Shown here: positions 8,816-17,969 of the stretch, piece by piece
How the letters are laid out: each line of letters opens with the position of its first letter
Numbering within the stretch: position 1 is the first letter of the stretch
Source of the DNA: Phycisphaeraceae bacterium
GTDB taxonomy: Bacteria > Planctomycetota > Phycisphaerae > Phycisphaerales > Phycisphaeraceae
NCBI GenBank assembly: GCA_028277745.1
Contig: JANQFR010000091.1
Span: 62,001 to 126,000, forward strand
Length of the DNA stretch: 64,000 bases
Direction of reading: 5' to 3'
Made by a program: the position numbers and the translations under genes
The notes under the pieces: generated by a model
The model's database searches: none
Told to the model about the DNA's origin: nothing
The model's input: the letters and a program-made list of their open reading frames with translations, nothing else

Positions 8816-10170
8816 GAGGCCGCCCCCGCCAACGGATGAGGGCTCGGTGGGGCCCGGCTCGGTTCGACCGCCAGCGTACGCTCCAGCCGCTCGACCAGTT
8901 CCGCACCCAGGACATGCTCGATGGCGTCGGCGTCGCGGTCGACGTGGCTCGGCGCGATGTCTGCGTGCGTTATCAGGTAGATCTCCCACAGACGGTGGTT
9001 GCGCACTACCGTCGCCGCCGCGGCCAGCCCCTGCTCGGTCAGCCGCACCGACTGATCGCTCACGGCTTGGACGTGCCCGCACCGCTGAGCACGTTTCAAC
9101 AGCCGTTTCAGCCGTCGGATGGACCACGACCTTTTCATCATCAGCCGGCCGATCCGAATCGGGTCGTCTCCCGATTCGCGCAGTTCATACATCGCCCGCA
9201 GCAGGTGCTGCATCCCCACGCGGCGGACCAGCCGGACGTGGGCCGCCACGCGCCGGATCACGCCGCGCCGCCAGCCCAGGAGCAGGCTGACGCCGAACAT
9301 GAACGTGGCGGTGAGCACGATGACCGGCCCGGTCGGCAGGTTCGTCATCAACCCGCTCAGGGTCGCGCCGAGGTATCCGCTGACCGCCCCGAGCCCGCCC
9401 GCGATCAACGCCATCCGCGACAGGTGATCGGTCCAGAAACGAGCCGCTGCGGGCGGGATGATCAGCATCGCCACCACCAGGATCAGCCCCACCGCCTGCA
9501 GCCCCACCACGGTGACCCCGACCACCATCACCATCAGGACCAGGTCCAGCCAACCCACCGGCCAGCCCTGGGTCGCCGCGAACCCCTGGTCGAAGCAGAC
9601 CAGCGTGAATTCTTTAAACAGCAACGTGCACACCAGAGCGATCACGCATGCAGACACGAAAATCGTGTTCGCCTCAACCGCAAGCATGGAAGCGGCTTTG
9701 CCGTAGATGAACTGCGACAGCCCCGCCGCGTTGCCCTCCTGCATGTTCTGGATCAGCCCCAGGAAGGCGATGCCCAGCCCGAACAGCACGCTCAGGACGA
9801 TCGCCAGGGCGGTGTCGTCCTTCAACCGGGTGTAACGGGTCAGCCCGATCACGCAAAAGATGGCCAGCACGCCGAACAGCGCCGCCCCCAGCAGCAGCCC
9901 GCCGAGCGTCCGCCCGTCTCCTCCCCACGCCGCCATCAGCATGAACGCCAACCCGATGCCGGGCAGTGTGGCGTGGCTGACCGCGTCGGAGAGCAGGGCC
10001 TGCCGGCGTAACAGCATGAACGTGCCCACCACCCCCGCCGCCAGGCCGAGCACGCTGACCCCCAGCACCACCACCCGCGTGTTGTAATCCCGCATCAGCA
10101 GGACCCGCAGGAACTGCTCGGCATCGGGCCACTGAAGCCCGTGGTCCGCGATGGCCAGGATCGTCATCAT
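8812..10170 (-). CDS. Metal ABC transporter permease fused to a DtxR-like C-terminal domain (first permease)
   Basis: A 452-aa protein. Residues 1-300 are an ABC-3 family metal permease (motifs LLSDAVSHATLPG and VAMLIIPPAAARF). Residues ~315-452 contain a basic winged helix (KRSWSIRRLKRLLKRA around 347-361). A DtxR/MntR dimerisation segment follows, with H392-RLW-E396 and D415-A-I-E418-H419, an Asp variant of the ExxEH metal motif. It begins in a 4-bp ATGA overlap with the ATPase stop and ends in another with the second permease, so the operon is tightly coupled. Either metal sensing on the transporter or a cleavable repressor would fit. Confidence 0.9.
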   Translation of the reverse strand: MMTILAIADHGLQWPDAEQFLRVLLMRDYNTRVVVLGVSVLGLAAGVVGTFMLLRRQALLSDAVSHATLPGIGLAFMLMAAWGGDGRTLGGLLLGAALFGVLAIFCVIGLTRYTRLKDDTALAIVLSVLFGLGIAFLGLIQNMQEGNAAGLSQFIYGKAASMLAVEANTIFVSACVIALVCTLLFKEFTLVCFDQGFAATQGWPVGWLDLVLMVMVVGVTVVGLQAVGLILVVAMLIIPPAAARFWTDHLSRMALIAGGLGAVSGYLGATLSGLMTNLPTGPVIVLTATFMFGVSLLLGWRRGVIRRVAAHVRLVRRVGMQHLLRAMYELRESGDDPIRIGRLMMKRSWSIRRLKRLLKRAQRCGHVQAVSDQSVRLTEQGLAAAATVVRNHRLWEIYLITHADIAPSHVDRDADAIEHVLGAELVERLERTLAVEPSRAPPSPHPLAGAAS

Positions 10171-10955
10171 CTCTGCTTGGCGATCAGGTCGGCCGCCTCG
10201 CTGAGCAGGGTCAGCTTGCCGCCGTAGGTCTTGTGGAGGTTGTCGTGGGTGAACACGTCGGCGGTCGGCCCGGCGTCCACGATCCGCATGTTGAGCAGGA
10301 TCAGCCAGTCGAAGTAATCGCTCACGGTCTGCAGGTCGTGGTGCACCACGAGCACGGTTTTGCCCGCGTGCTTCAGGTCTTCCAGGATCGCCATGATCGC
10401 CTGCTCCGTCGCCGCGTCGACGCCGGCGAAGGGTTCGTCCATCAGGTAAAGCTCCGCTTCCTGGGCCAGCGCCCGGGCGAGAAACACGCGCTGCTGCTGC
10501 CCCCCGGAGAGCTGGCTGATCTGCCGCCTGGCGTAGTCCGCCATGCCGACCCGGTCCAGGGCCTCCATCGCCGCCGCCCGGTGTCGGCGGGTGACCGGGC
10601 GGCACCAGCCGATCTGGCCGTATCGCCCCATGGTCACCACGTCCCGGGCGTTGACCGGGAAATCCCAGTCCACGCTTTCGCGCTGGGGCACATAGCCCAC
10701 CAGACGCCGTTGCTGGCGGTACGGCTTGCCATAGATCGACACCACCCCCGACACCCGCGGCACCAGATCGAGCGCGGCCTTGATCAGCGTCGACTTCCCG
10801 GCGCCGTTGGGGCCCACGATCCCGATCAGCCGGGCTTGCGGGGCGTCAAAATCGATATCCCACAAGACCGGCCGGCGGTGATACGCCACCGTCATGTCAT
10901 GGATCGACAGCGGGGCGTTGGCGCTGTGCTCACTCGTGCGGGCTGAGCTTGCCAT
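10167..10955 (-). CDS. Metal (Mn/Zn/Fe) ABC transporter ATP-binding protein
   Basis: A 262-aa ATPase of the ZnuC/MntB/TroB group with Walker A GIVGPNGAGKSTLIK, signature QLSGGQQQRVFLARAL, Walker B LYLMDEPFAGVD and switch His in VVHHD. ATG at 10955 (MASSARTSEH) was chosen over the longer frame start at 10991. It overlaps the end of the substrate-binding-protein gene by 26 bp, and its stop overlaps the first permease start by 4 bp. It energises import by the two fused permeases. Confidence 0.93.
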   Translation of the reverse strand: MASSARTSEHSANAPLSIHDMTVAYHRRPVLWDIDFDAPQARLIGIVGPNGAGKSTLIKAALDLVPRVSGVVSIYGKPYRQQRRLVGYVPQRESVDWDFPVNARDVVTMGRYGQIGWCRPVTRRHRAAAMEALDRVGMADYARRQISQLSGGQQQRVFLARALAQEAELYLMDEPFAGVDAATEQAIMAILEDLKHAGKTVLVVHHDLQTVSDYFDWLILLNMRIVDAGPTADVFTHDNLHKTYGGKLTLLSEAADLIAKQR

Positions 10956-11892
10956 GCAGACCTCTTTCGGGCGCCTCCCCGCCCAGCGCACGGGCGATGG
11001 TGGTGGCGTTGTGATCGATCATGCCGACGTAAGTCCCCTCGTAGGCGCCCGGGGCTCCCATCGCGTCAGAGAAGAGCTCCCCGCCGATGCGGACCGTATG
11101 GCCGCGCGATCGGGCGCCCTCAATCAACGCGCGGACGTTCTTGTCCGACACGCTGGACTCGACAAAAATCGCCTGGATCCGCCGATCGACCAGGAAGTCG
11201 ACCAGCCGGTTGATGTCGTCCAGCCCCGCCTCCGAGTCGGTGCTGATCCCCTGGATGCCGCGGACTTCGATGCCGTAGGCCCGGCTGAAGTAATTGAAGG
11301 CGTCATGAGCGGTGATGAGCACCCGCTGGTCTTCCGGGATCGAGCCGATCACACGCTTCGTATACGCGTCCAGCTCGGCGAGCTGGGCGAGATAAGCCGA
11401 GGCGTTCTGGCGATAGGCGTCCGCATGCGCCGGGTCGTACGACGCCAACGCCTCCGTGATCACGCCGACGGCTTTACTCCAGGCGTTCACGTCCATCCAG
11501 ACATGCGGGTCCCAGTGTCCATCAAAGCCGGGCGGCTCGAGCAGGAAAGCTTCGTCGATCTGCTCGGTCACCGCGTAGACGTGCGGGTTGCGGCGGGAGG
11601 CCCTGACGAAGCTGTCGGTCATCCGCCCTTCGAGCATGAGGCCGGAGTAGAAGATCATGTCGGCGCGGAGGATGTTGGCCACGTCGTTGCGGGTGGGCTT
11701 GTAGAGGTGCGGGTCCACGCCTTCCCCCAGCAGCCCGACGACGTTCGCCCGGTCGCCCGCGACCTGGCGGGCGATGTCGGCGACCATCCCCGTGGTGGCG
11801 ACAATGGTGTAGGGAACCCGCGGCGGCTCCGCGGAGAGGACAGCCGCCCACGTAAGTGCCGCCGTCGTGAGAAGGAGGATGATTTTGTTCAT
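10930..11892 (-). CDS. Metal ABC transporter substrate-binding protein (ZnuA/TroA/YtgA-like)
   Basis: A 320-aa exported cluster A-I solute-binding protein. It has a signal peptide (MNKIILLLTTAALTWAAVLS). Metal-ligand signatures are VDPHLYKPTRND (first His), DPHVWMDVNAW (second His), TAHDAFNYFSRAYG (carboxylate/His region) and VESSVSDKNVRAL. It lacks the His-rich loop typical of zinc-specific ZnuA, so Mn or Fe is as likely as Zn. ATG at 11892 begins the signal sequence. It is the first gene of the operon, read from the promoter at 11942-11969. Confidence 0.92.
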   Translation of the reverse strand: MNKIILLLTTAALTWAAVLSAEPPRVPYTIVATTGMVADIARQVAGDRANVVGLLGEGVDPHLYKPTRNDVANILRADMIFYSGLMLEGRMTDSFVRASRRNPHVYAVTEQIDEAFLLEPPGFDGHWDPHVWMDVNAWSKAVGVITEALASYDPAHADAYRQNASAYLAQLAELDAYTKRVIGSIPEDQRVLITAHDAFNYFSRAYGIEVRGIQGISTDSEAGLDDINRLVDFLVDRRIQAIFVESSVSDKNVRALIEGARSRGHTVRIGGELFSDAMGAPGAYEGTYVGMIDHNATTIARALGGEAPERGLHGKLSPHE

Positions 11893-11910
11893 GGCCTTTT
11901 CCAATCTTTT

Positions 11911-11928
11911 ATTTTGATTTGTCAAAAT
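11911..11928. promoter_or_regulatory. Palindromic operator candidate ATTTTGA-N4-TCAAAAT
   Basis: Perfect 7-bp inverted arms with a 4-bp spacer (TTTG) lie just downstream of the expected transcription start of the importer operon and 18 bp before its ATG. Size, AT-richness and place suit binding by the adjacent DtxR/MntR-type regulator acting as a metal-dependent repressor. The regulator-operator pairing is inferred. Confidence 0.6.
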
Positions 11929-11941
11929 TCAATCTGTGGCT

Positions 11942-11969
11942 ATCATAATTGATGTTTGGCGGCTGTCAA
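11942..11969 (-). promoter_or_regulatory. Sigma70-type promoter of the metal importer operon
   Basis: On the minus strand a consensus -35 TTGACA (11964-11969) and a near-consensus -10 TATGAT (11942-11947) are separated by 16 bp. Transcription would start near 11935, directly in front of the palindrome at 11911-11928, a classical repressor arrangement. The -35 also sits just ahead of the divergent regulator gene, so both directions could be co-regulated. Confidence 0.7.
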
Positions 11970-12006
11970 CATGGCCGCCCCGACCAGCCCGACGGAGCCC
12001 GCCGCA

Positions 12007-12684
12007 ATGCCCAGCGTCACGGTTGAGAACTACCTCAAAACCATCTATCTGCACCAGCAGCGCCGCCCCCGGGAGGAACTGGTGCCCATGGGGGAGCTTG
12101 CGTCGGCGATGAGCGTGACGCCCGGCACGGCGACGTCGATGGTGAAAAACCTCAGCGACCAGGAACTCGTCGATTATGAGCCGAGGGGGGGCGTGCGGCT
12201 GACCCGGACCGGCGATAAGACCGCGCTGCAGGTGCTCCGCCGGCATCGGCTGGTCGAGGTTTTTCTTGTTGAGGTGCTGGGCTTGGACTGGGCCGAGGTG
12301 CACGACGAGGCTGAGGAACTGGAGCACGCCATTTCCGACAAGCTGCTCGACCGGCTGGACGCGTTCCTGGGCTATCCGGAGTTCGATCCCCACGGCGACC
12401 CCATCCCCTCGGCCAAGGGCATGCCCAAGGCCGCTGAACTGGTGGACATCGTTGAAGCCCCCCAGGGCCGGGCCATGCGGGTGGCCCGGATCAAGGATCA
12501 GGACCCCGCCTTTCTGCGGTTTCTTGAACGTTGCGGCCTGACCCCGGGCCAACTCGTGACGGTGACCGGTCGCGACGCGGTCGCCGACGCCGTCACCGTT
12601 CACCCCGACGGCAAAGACCCGGTCACGCTTGGGACGTCTGCGGGCCGCAAGATCATGCTCCGTCCGGCCTCACAGCGGCGTTGA
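12007..12684 (+). CDS. DtxR/MntR-family metal-dependent transcriptional regulator
   Basis: A 225-aa protein with an N-terminal winged helix (VENYLKTIYLHQQ, then MGELASAMSVTPGTATSMVKNL). The dimerisation/metal domain has H80-RLV-E84 and E103-E-L-E106-H107. A C-terminal SH3/FeoA-like domain covers residues ~145-225, so the layout is DtxR/IdeR-like in length. The position of MntR Asp8 is Asn here, so metal selectivity may differ. ATG at 12007 has GGAG 9 bp upstream; ATG at 11971 is an alternative but has no ribosome site and abuts the promoter elements. It is divergent from the metal importer operon, its likely target. Confidence 0.9.
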   Translation: MPSVTVENYLKTIYLHQQRRPREELVPMGELASAMSVTPGTATSMVKNLSDQELVDYEPRGGVRLTRTGDKTALQVLRRHRLVEVFLVEVLGLDWAEVHDEAEELEHAISDKLLDRLDAFLGYPEFDPHGDPIPSAKGMPKAAELVDIVEAPQGRAMRVARIKDQDPAFLRFLERCGLTPGQLVTVTGRDAVADAVTVHPDGKDPVTLGTSAGRKIMLRPASQRR

Positions 12685-12754
12685 CCGTTCCCCCATCGCC
12701 GATCCCGGCCTTCGCGACGTCCGTCGGATGCATCCTCGCTTTAAGTCCATTAGA

Positions 12755-15217
12755 ATGAGAAACTCTTGGTCTTGGTTTCCTTTCTTGGAGTTTGGCGTGC
12801 GGTCGCTGTTCAGGGCTTGGTGGTTGACGTTATTCGCCGCGTGCGTGACCGCGGCGGCGTCCCAGGCCGTCGAGGTGGAGCTGGATGTGGCCGGCGTAAA
12901 CGCGGGGTTGGGGTTTTATGAGCCGCGCCATTGGGGCGTGGTGCGATCGGTGGTCGAGAACCGTTCCGCCAGCGAGGCGGCGCCGCTGGTAGTGGTGAGT
13001 TTCGACCGTCAGGCCACGTTTCAGTTCGGTCGCCGGGCGTGGGTCCCCGCGTCGTCCAAGCGGACGGTTTACAACCCGGTGCTGGCCCCCAAGGCACCCA
13101 GGCAAGACCAGAGTTACAGCATTCACACGCGTCTGATCGATGACAGCGGCGCAAGGGAGCGGGCGGCGCCGGCCCAACCGAATATCCTGATCAAGCGTGA
13201 AGCTTCTTACAACAGCGCGGCTCTGAGCGGCGCAGACAACCCCTGGTCCGCCAAGGCGTTGACCGCCCTCCGGGAAGGGCGGGGGTTAAAGCCGACCAAT
13301 GTGTTTTTCCGGGACGAGTCGGCCCCCGATCTCCCAGCCGCATGGGGGGCCTTGGACGGCCTGCTCATCGCCAGCTCGTCGGTCGATTTTAACGCCGATC
13401 AACTCAGCGCCATCCGCCAATGGGTGTTGGGCGGCGGGCGGCTGTGGATCATGCTCGATGCGGTGGAGCCGTCGTTCCCGGCCCGATTGCTTGGCGACGC
13501 CTGGCCGGTGACCGTGTTGGATCGCTTGGAATTGACGGATTTCAGCCTGACCCACGGCGATGGATCAACCCGAGCGGTTTGCGATTACCCGGTCCCGATG
13601 GTGCGCGTCGTCGCGTCGAACATGACGGTCACCCACCGGGTGTCCGGGATGCCGGCCGCGTTGCGTCAGAAAATCGGTCATGGGGAACTGCTGGTCACGA
13701 CCGTGGGGGCGCGGGCCTGGCTCGATCGAGATGGCGGCCCCACGCAGGCGCTCCGCGAGTTGGGATGGTTCGTGAGCAGCGCCGGGCGCGTCAGTCCCAC
13801 CACGGCGTCTGACCGCTCCACGGTGTTCGGTGAGATCGCCCGGCAGGAAATCGGCTACGAGATCATCAGCCGCGGACCGGTGATGGCCGCGTTGATCGTC
13901 TTTACACTCCTTTTGTTGGGGGCGGGGGTTCTGCTAGCCCGGTCGGGCAGGCTGGAGTGGCTGGGGCCTTTCGGCGCGGCCGTTGCGGTCGTGGTCGCCG
14001 CGGTTCTGGCGGGGGCCGGGCTGGTCAAGCAGAGCGCGACGCCCGGCACGCTCGCCGCCGTCCAGTTGGTCGAGGCGGCCCCGGACCTGCCCTTGATGAA
14101 GGTTCATGGGCTGGCCAGCGTTTACGTCCCGCCGGATGTCAACGCGAACCGGTTACAGGTCCGAGGCGATCAGGGCGGCGTGGCTCAGCCGGATTTGAGC
14201 ACGCAGGGCGGCAAGCTGCTCCGCCTGATCTGGACCGACCCGGCTCACTGGTCCTTTCAGGACCTCGCGTTGGCGTCCGGGGCGGTGCGCAGCGTGCGTT
14301 ACGAGCACGGCGTGGTCACGGGCGAGCGGCCGAGGGTCTCCGTGAGGTTCACCCCGGAGGGCGTCGTGGGAACGTACGCCCCCGGCGCGGCCGGGCCGCT
14401 GGAAGACGCGGTAATCGCCGGCGGCGGGCGCGGCGTCTTACTGCCTCAATTCGACGATCCCGACGGCTTGGCGTTTATCGCCGACGCCGACGATGAGCCG
14501 GGCAGGGGGCAATACATCCGCAGCAACCTGCTCAGCGGCACCCAGGTCATGCGTCAGCAGGCCTATCGTGCGTTGCTGGGATCGCCGGCCTTCCCCGCGC
14601 AACCGTCTCTGATCGGCTGGGCGGAATCCATTGCCCCCGGCGTCACGGTCAGCGGGGTCGAGGCGGACCACCGCGTTTCCCTGGTGGTCACGCCGCTGGA
14701 GATTCAAACGCCGCGCCCGGGCGAGCGGATCACGGTCCCCTCGACATTTATGCCGATGAAACGCGCATCGGTCGGCAAAGGGACGACCAACACGATCTAT
14801 AACCCCGACACCGGCGAATGGATCGCCAACGTCAGCACGCCCCAGACCCTGCTCTCGGCGTTCGGGCTGCCGGCGGAACTGCGTCACCTGGCTCTCGAAT
14901 CCGCCCGATTCTCGATCGACATCGACGCCCCGGGCTGGAAATGCGAGGTCATTACGCAGCGCCGCGGCAGAATCGTCACGCTGGCCGAGCGTGACAACCC
15001 GTTGGGGCCGATCGATTTCGAGCTCATCGGCGATGCGGTCCCGACGCAGACCGACCAGGGCGTGCTGATGGGTCTGCGCATCACCCCGCTGGAGGGCGGC
15101 GTGGACTCCCGGAAGTGGACGCTTCATGACATGAGGCTGTCCGTGGCCGGCGTCGCCACGGATGCCGGCTCTCGCCCGACAGGACCATCCAACCAGGAAC
15201 GTGACTCCCATGAGTGA
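12755..15217 (+). CDS. Large membrane-anchored protein of unknown family, partner of the downstream ABC transporter
   Basis: An 820-aa protein. A signal/anchor segment is followed by a beta-rich domain (~30-170) and a Rossmann/GATase-1-like segment (~200-240, LDGLLIASSS...WVLGGGRLWIM). Two adjacent membrane helices lie at ~375-430, and a long beta-rich C-terminal part follows. No catalytic motif is recognised. The layout recalls exported components that accompany ABC-2 transporters, such as GldG-like proteins, but homology is not evident. Its stop overlaps the ABC ATPase start by 8 bp (ATGAGTGA), implying coupled translation and a joint function. ATG at 12755 was chosen because the upstream codons lack protein character. 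Confidence 0.7.
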   Translation: MRNSWSWFPFLEFGVRSLFRAWWLTLFAACVTAAASQAVEVELDVAGVNAGLGFYEPRHWGVVRSVVENRSASEAAPLVVVSFDRQATFQFGRRAWVPASSKRTVYNPVLAPKAPRQDQSYSIHTRLIDDSGARERAAPAQPNILIKREASYNSAALSGADNPWSAKALTALREGRGLKPTNVFFRDESAPDLPAAWGALDGLLIASSSVDFNADQLSAIRQWVLGGGRLWIMLDAVEPSFPARLLGDAWPVTVLDRLELTDFSLTHGDGSTRAVCDYPVPMVRVVASNMTVTHRVSGMPAALRQKIGHGELLVTTVGARAWLDRDGGPTQALRELGWFVSSAGRVSPTTASDRSTVFGEIARQEIGYEIISRGPVMAALIVFTLLLLGAGVLLARSGRLEWLGPFGAAVAVVVAAVLAGAGLVKQSATPGTLAAVQLVEAAPDLPLMKVHGLASVYVPPDVNANRLQVRGDQGGVAQPDLSTQGGKLLRLIWTDPAHWSFQDLALASGAVRSVRYEHGVVTGERPRVSVRFTPEGVVGTYAPGAAGPLEDAVIAGGGRGVLLPQFDDPDGLAFIADADDEPGRGQYIRSNLLSGTQVMRQQAYRALLGSPAFPAQPSLIGWAESIAPGVTVSGVEADHRVSLVVTPLEIQTPRPGERITVPSTFMPMKRASVGKGTTNTIYNPDTGEWIANVSTPQTLLSAFGLPAELRHLALESARFSIDIDAPGWKCEVITQRRGRIVTLAERDNPLGPIDFELIGDAVPTQTDQGVLMGLRITPLEGGVDSRKWTLHDMRLSVAGVATDAGSRPTGPSNQERDSHE

Positions 15218-16238
15218 TCAGCCGGTCGTTCAAACCCAGGCCCTGACGAAACGCTACGGCGAGTTCACCGCGCTCGATGCGCTGAGCATCAGCCTCGATC
15301 GCGGCCGCATCCTCGGGTTCATCGGCCCCAACGGGGCGGGGAAAACCACCACGATCAAGATCCTGGTGGGCTTGTCCAGACCCACCAGCGGCCGCGCCGT
15401 CATCAGCGGGGCCGACTGCGAGAAGGACGCCCGCAAGATCAAGCGGCTGGTCGGCTACATGCCCGATGTCTTCGGCGCCTACGACAACATGCGGGTCCGC
15501 GAGTACCTGGACTTCTTCGGCGCCGCCTTCAAGATCCCTCGCAAGCAGCGTGCCCGGCGGATCGAGGAATGCATGGAGCTGACCGGCTCGACCTACATGA
15601 AGGACCGCTATGTCGAGGCGCTCTCCCACGGCATGAAACAACGCGTGGCGATCGCCCGCACGCTGCTGCATGACCCCGAAGTGCTCATCCTCGATGAGCC
15701 CGCCAACGGCCTGGATCCGCAGGCCCGTATCGAGATGCGCCAGATCCTCCTGCGGCTGGCCGAGATCGGCAAGACGCTGATCGTCACCAGCCACATCCTC
15801 CCCGAACTGTCACGCATCTGCGACACCGTGGCCATCATCACCCACGGCAAGCTGCGTGCGTTCGGCACGCTTGAACAGATCATGGCCGACCTCAAGCAGC
15901 GGCGGCTGATGGAGATGGAGCTGCTCGACACCGGCCAGACCCGCCGTGTCGCCGCGGCGGTCGGCAAGCTGCTGGAGCCGGACGCCGAGGTCACCCCTTC
16001 CGAAGCCGAGGGCCAGATCCGTTTCAGCACGGCATTCAGCGACGAGAAACTCGCGGAGCTCCTGCACCAGGTGGCCGGCGCCGGGGTCAAGGTCGTCCAG
16101 TTCCGCGAGGTCCCGATGGACCTGGAGGACGCGTTCCTGAGCGTGACCGCCAACACGGCCGGCGGCAGCGGCGATCGTCCGGAGCCGGCGGCGTCCGACC
16201 CGGTGGAGGCCGATCGCACCCAGCCGACGACCGCGTAA
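15210..16238 (+). CDS. ABC-2 type transporter ATP-binding protein
   Basis: A 342-aa ATPase: Walker A GFIGPNGAGKTTTIK, a degenerate signature ALSHGMKQRVAIARTL (SHGMK for SGGQ), Walker B LILDEPANGLDP, and switch His in VTSHI. A C-terminal extension of about 110 residues follows, as in CcmA/NatA-type drug, Na+ or lipid exporters and gliding-motility GldA. It overlaps the preceding gene by 8 bp and is followed after 42 bp by the permease. Together with its neighbours it probably forms one export or surface-assembly complex. Confidence 0.9.
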   Translation: MSDQPVVQTQALTKRYGEFTALDALSISLDRGRILGFIGPNGAGKTTTIKILVGLSRPTSGRAVISGADCEKDARKIKRLVGYMPDVFGAYDNMRVREYLDFFGAAFKIPRKQRARRIEECMELTGSTYMKDRYVEALSHGMKQRVAIARTLLHDPEVLILDEPANGLDPQARIEMRQILLRLAEIGKTLIVTSHILPELSRICDTVAIITHGKLRAFGTLEQIMADLKQRRLMEMELLDTGQTRRVAAAVGKLLEPDAEVTPSEAEGQIRFSTAFSDEKLAELLHQVAGAGVKVVQFREVPMDLEDAFLSVTANTAGGSGDRPEPAASDPVEADRTQPTTA

Positions 16239-16280
16239 ATCCCCCCACCCCCGCCTGGTGTAAAGACTGATCCTGACCCG

Positions 16281-17951
16281 ATGAACAACCCGATTATCCA
16301 ACGCGAAATCCTGACGTTACTGCGGACCCGGCGCGCCATGCTCGTGCAGGTCGGGCTGGCCGCGGCGATGGCGGTGCTGGTGATCGCCCGGTGGCCGGCG
16401 GACGGGCGGGTCGATCTGGATGGCGCCGCGGCCCAGCAGGTGCTGCGGGTGTTCGGGTATGGGTTGATGGTCGGCCTCATCCTGATGGCCCCGGTCTTCC
16501 CCGCGACCAGCATCGTCAAGGAGAGGGTGCAGGGCACGCTGGCCCTCCTGCTCAACTCGCCGATGAGCGCGTGGGCGATCATCTTCGGCAAGCTGGTGGG
16601 CGTGCTGATGTTCGCGGCGCTGCTCATGGTGCTTTCCCTGCCGGCGGCGGCGGCGTGCTTCGCCATGGGAGGGGTCGGCCCCGGGCAGATCGCGATGCTT
16701 TACCTCGTCCTGGCGTTGCTCGCGCTCCAATACGCGACCATGGGCCTCCTGGTCAGCAGCTTCGCCGGGTCGACCGATTCCGCCCTCCGGATGACCTACG
16801 GCCTGATTCTCTTGCTCGCGGTGGTGACGCTGGGCCCCCACCGTTTTCTTCAGGGAGAGATGTGGGTGTCTCCCGCCCTCGCGGCGGCGGTGGACTGGTT
16901 GCGGTGCCTCTCGCCGATCCCCGCGGTGATGCACGTGCTGGGCGACAGCGGCGTCGGGTCGGGCGGCTTGGCGTCGGCCGGCGACGCCGCGGTGCGGTTC
17001 GCGCTGCTGGCGTTGGCGTCCAGCGTGGTCTGCGTGGTCTGGACCGGCCTGCGCATCAATCAGCACCTGCTTGACCGCGCCCGAGCCTCAGGGCCGGTCA
17101 CCGACGAACGATCGGCGGGCGTCCGGGCGAGGCGGCGGATCATGTACCTCTGGTTTTTCGATCCGCAACGCCGGTCCGGCCTGATCGGGCCGTGGACCAA
17201 CCCCGTCATGGTCAAGGAGCAACGTTGCAGACGGTTCGGACGCGGGAACTGGCTCATGCGGATGATCGGCGCCTGCCTGATCGTCTCGCTGCTGCTGATG
17301 CTGTTGGCGGCCAACCGCGTGCAGACCACCGGCGTCGGGGCGATGGGCGGCGTGATGGTCCTGCTCCAGGTGGCCCTGATCGTCCTGCTGACGCCCAGCC
17401 TGTCCAGTGGGTTGATTTCATCGGAGCGCGAGAGCCGGGGCTGGCAACTGCTGCAGATGACCCCGCTGTCGGCGTTCACGATCGTCGCCGGCAAGCTGCT
17501 GAGCGTCGTCGTCACGCTCATCCTGGTGCTGCTGGCGACGCTGCCGGCCTACGCGGTCCTGATCTTCATCGATCCAGGCATGGCCCTGATGGCGGCCAAA
17601 GTGCTCACCACTCTCGCGTTGACCGCGGTGTTGGCGCTGTTGATGTCCGCAGCCATCAGCAGCCTCTTCACGCACACCGCCGCGGCGACCGCCACGGCGT
17701 ACGGCGCCATCCTCCTCTTGTGCGCGGGGACCATGCTCTTCTGGCTCGGCCAGGACGCGCCGTTTTCCCGGGCGACCGTCGAGCAGGTCCTGAGCGTCAA
17801 CCCGTTGGCGGCCGCGTTGAACCTGATCGACGCGCCCGGGTTCAGGGATTACCGGCTCGTTCCGGTCAACTGGTGGATCGTCGGCGGGTTGTGCGTCGCC
17901 TCGCTCGTCGTGCTGATGGTGCAGACCTGGCGGCTGACCCGCCCGCGATGA
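16281..17951 (+). CDS. Double-length ABC-2 permease
   Basis: A 556-aa integral membrane protein made of two ABC-2-like halves of about six helices each. The first begins NNPIIQREILTLLRTRR, and the second begins about residue 300 with NPVMVKEQRCRRFGRGNW. The repeated amphipathic NPxxxxE start and the following helix pairs suggest an internal duplication, so one polypeptide could supply the whole membrane pore for the upstream ATPase. A soluble linker (DERSAGVRARRR) separates the halves. Substrate unknown. Confidence 0.85.
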   Translation: MNNPIIQREILTLLRTRRAMLVQVGLAAAMAVLVIARWPADGRVDLDGAAAQQVLRVFGYGLMVGLILMAPVFPATSIVKERVQGTLALLLNSPMSAWAIIFGKLVGVLMFAALLMVLSLPAAAACFAMGGVGPGQIAMLYLVLALLALQYATMGLLVSSFAGSTDSALRMTYGLILLLAVVTLGPHRFLQGEMWVSPALAAAVDWLRCLSPIPAVMHVLGDSGVGSGGLASAGDAAVRFALLALASSVVCVVWTGLRINQHLLDRARASGPVTDERSAGVRARRRIMYLWFFDPQRRSGLIGPWTNPVMVKEQRCRRFGRGNWLMRMIGACLIVSLLLMLLAANRVQTTGVGAMGGVMVLLQVALIVLLTPSLSSGLISSERESRGWQLLQMTPLSAFTIVAGKLLSVVVTLILVLLATLPAYAVLIFIDPGMALMAAKVLTTLALTAVLALLMSAAISSLFTHTAAATATAYGAILLLCAGTMLFWLGQDAPFSRATVEQVLSVNPLAAALNLIDAPGFRDYRLVPVNWWIVGGLCVASLVVLMVQTWRLTRPR

Positions 17952-17969
17952 GGAGATGGACGAGGCGTG

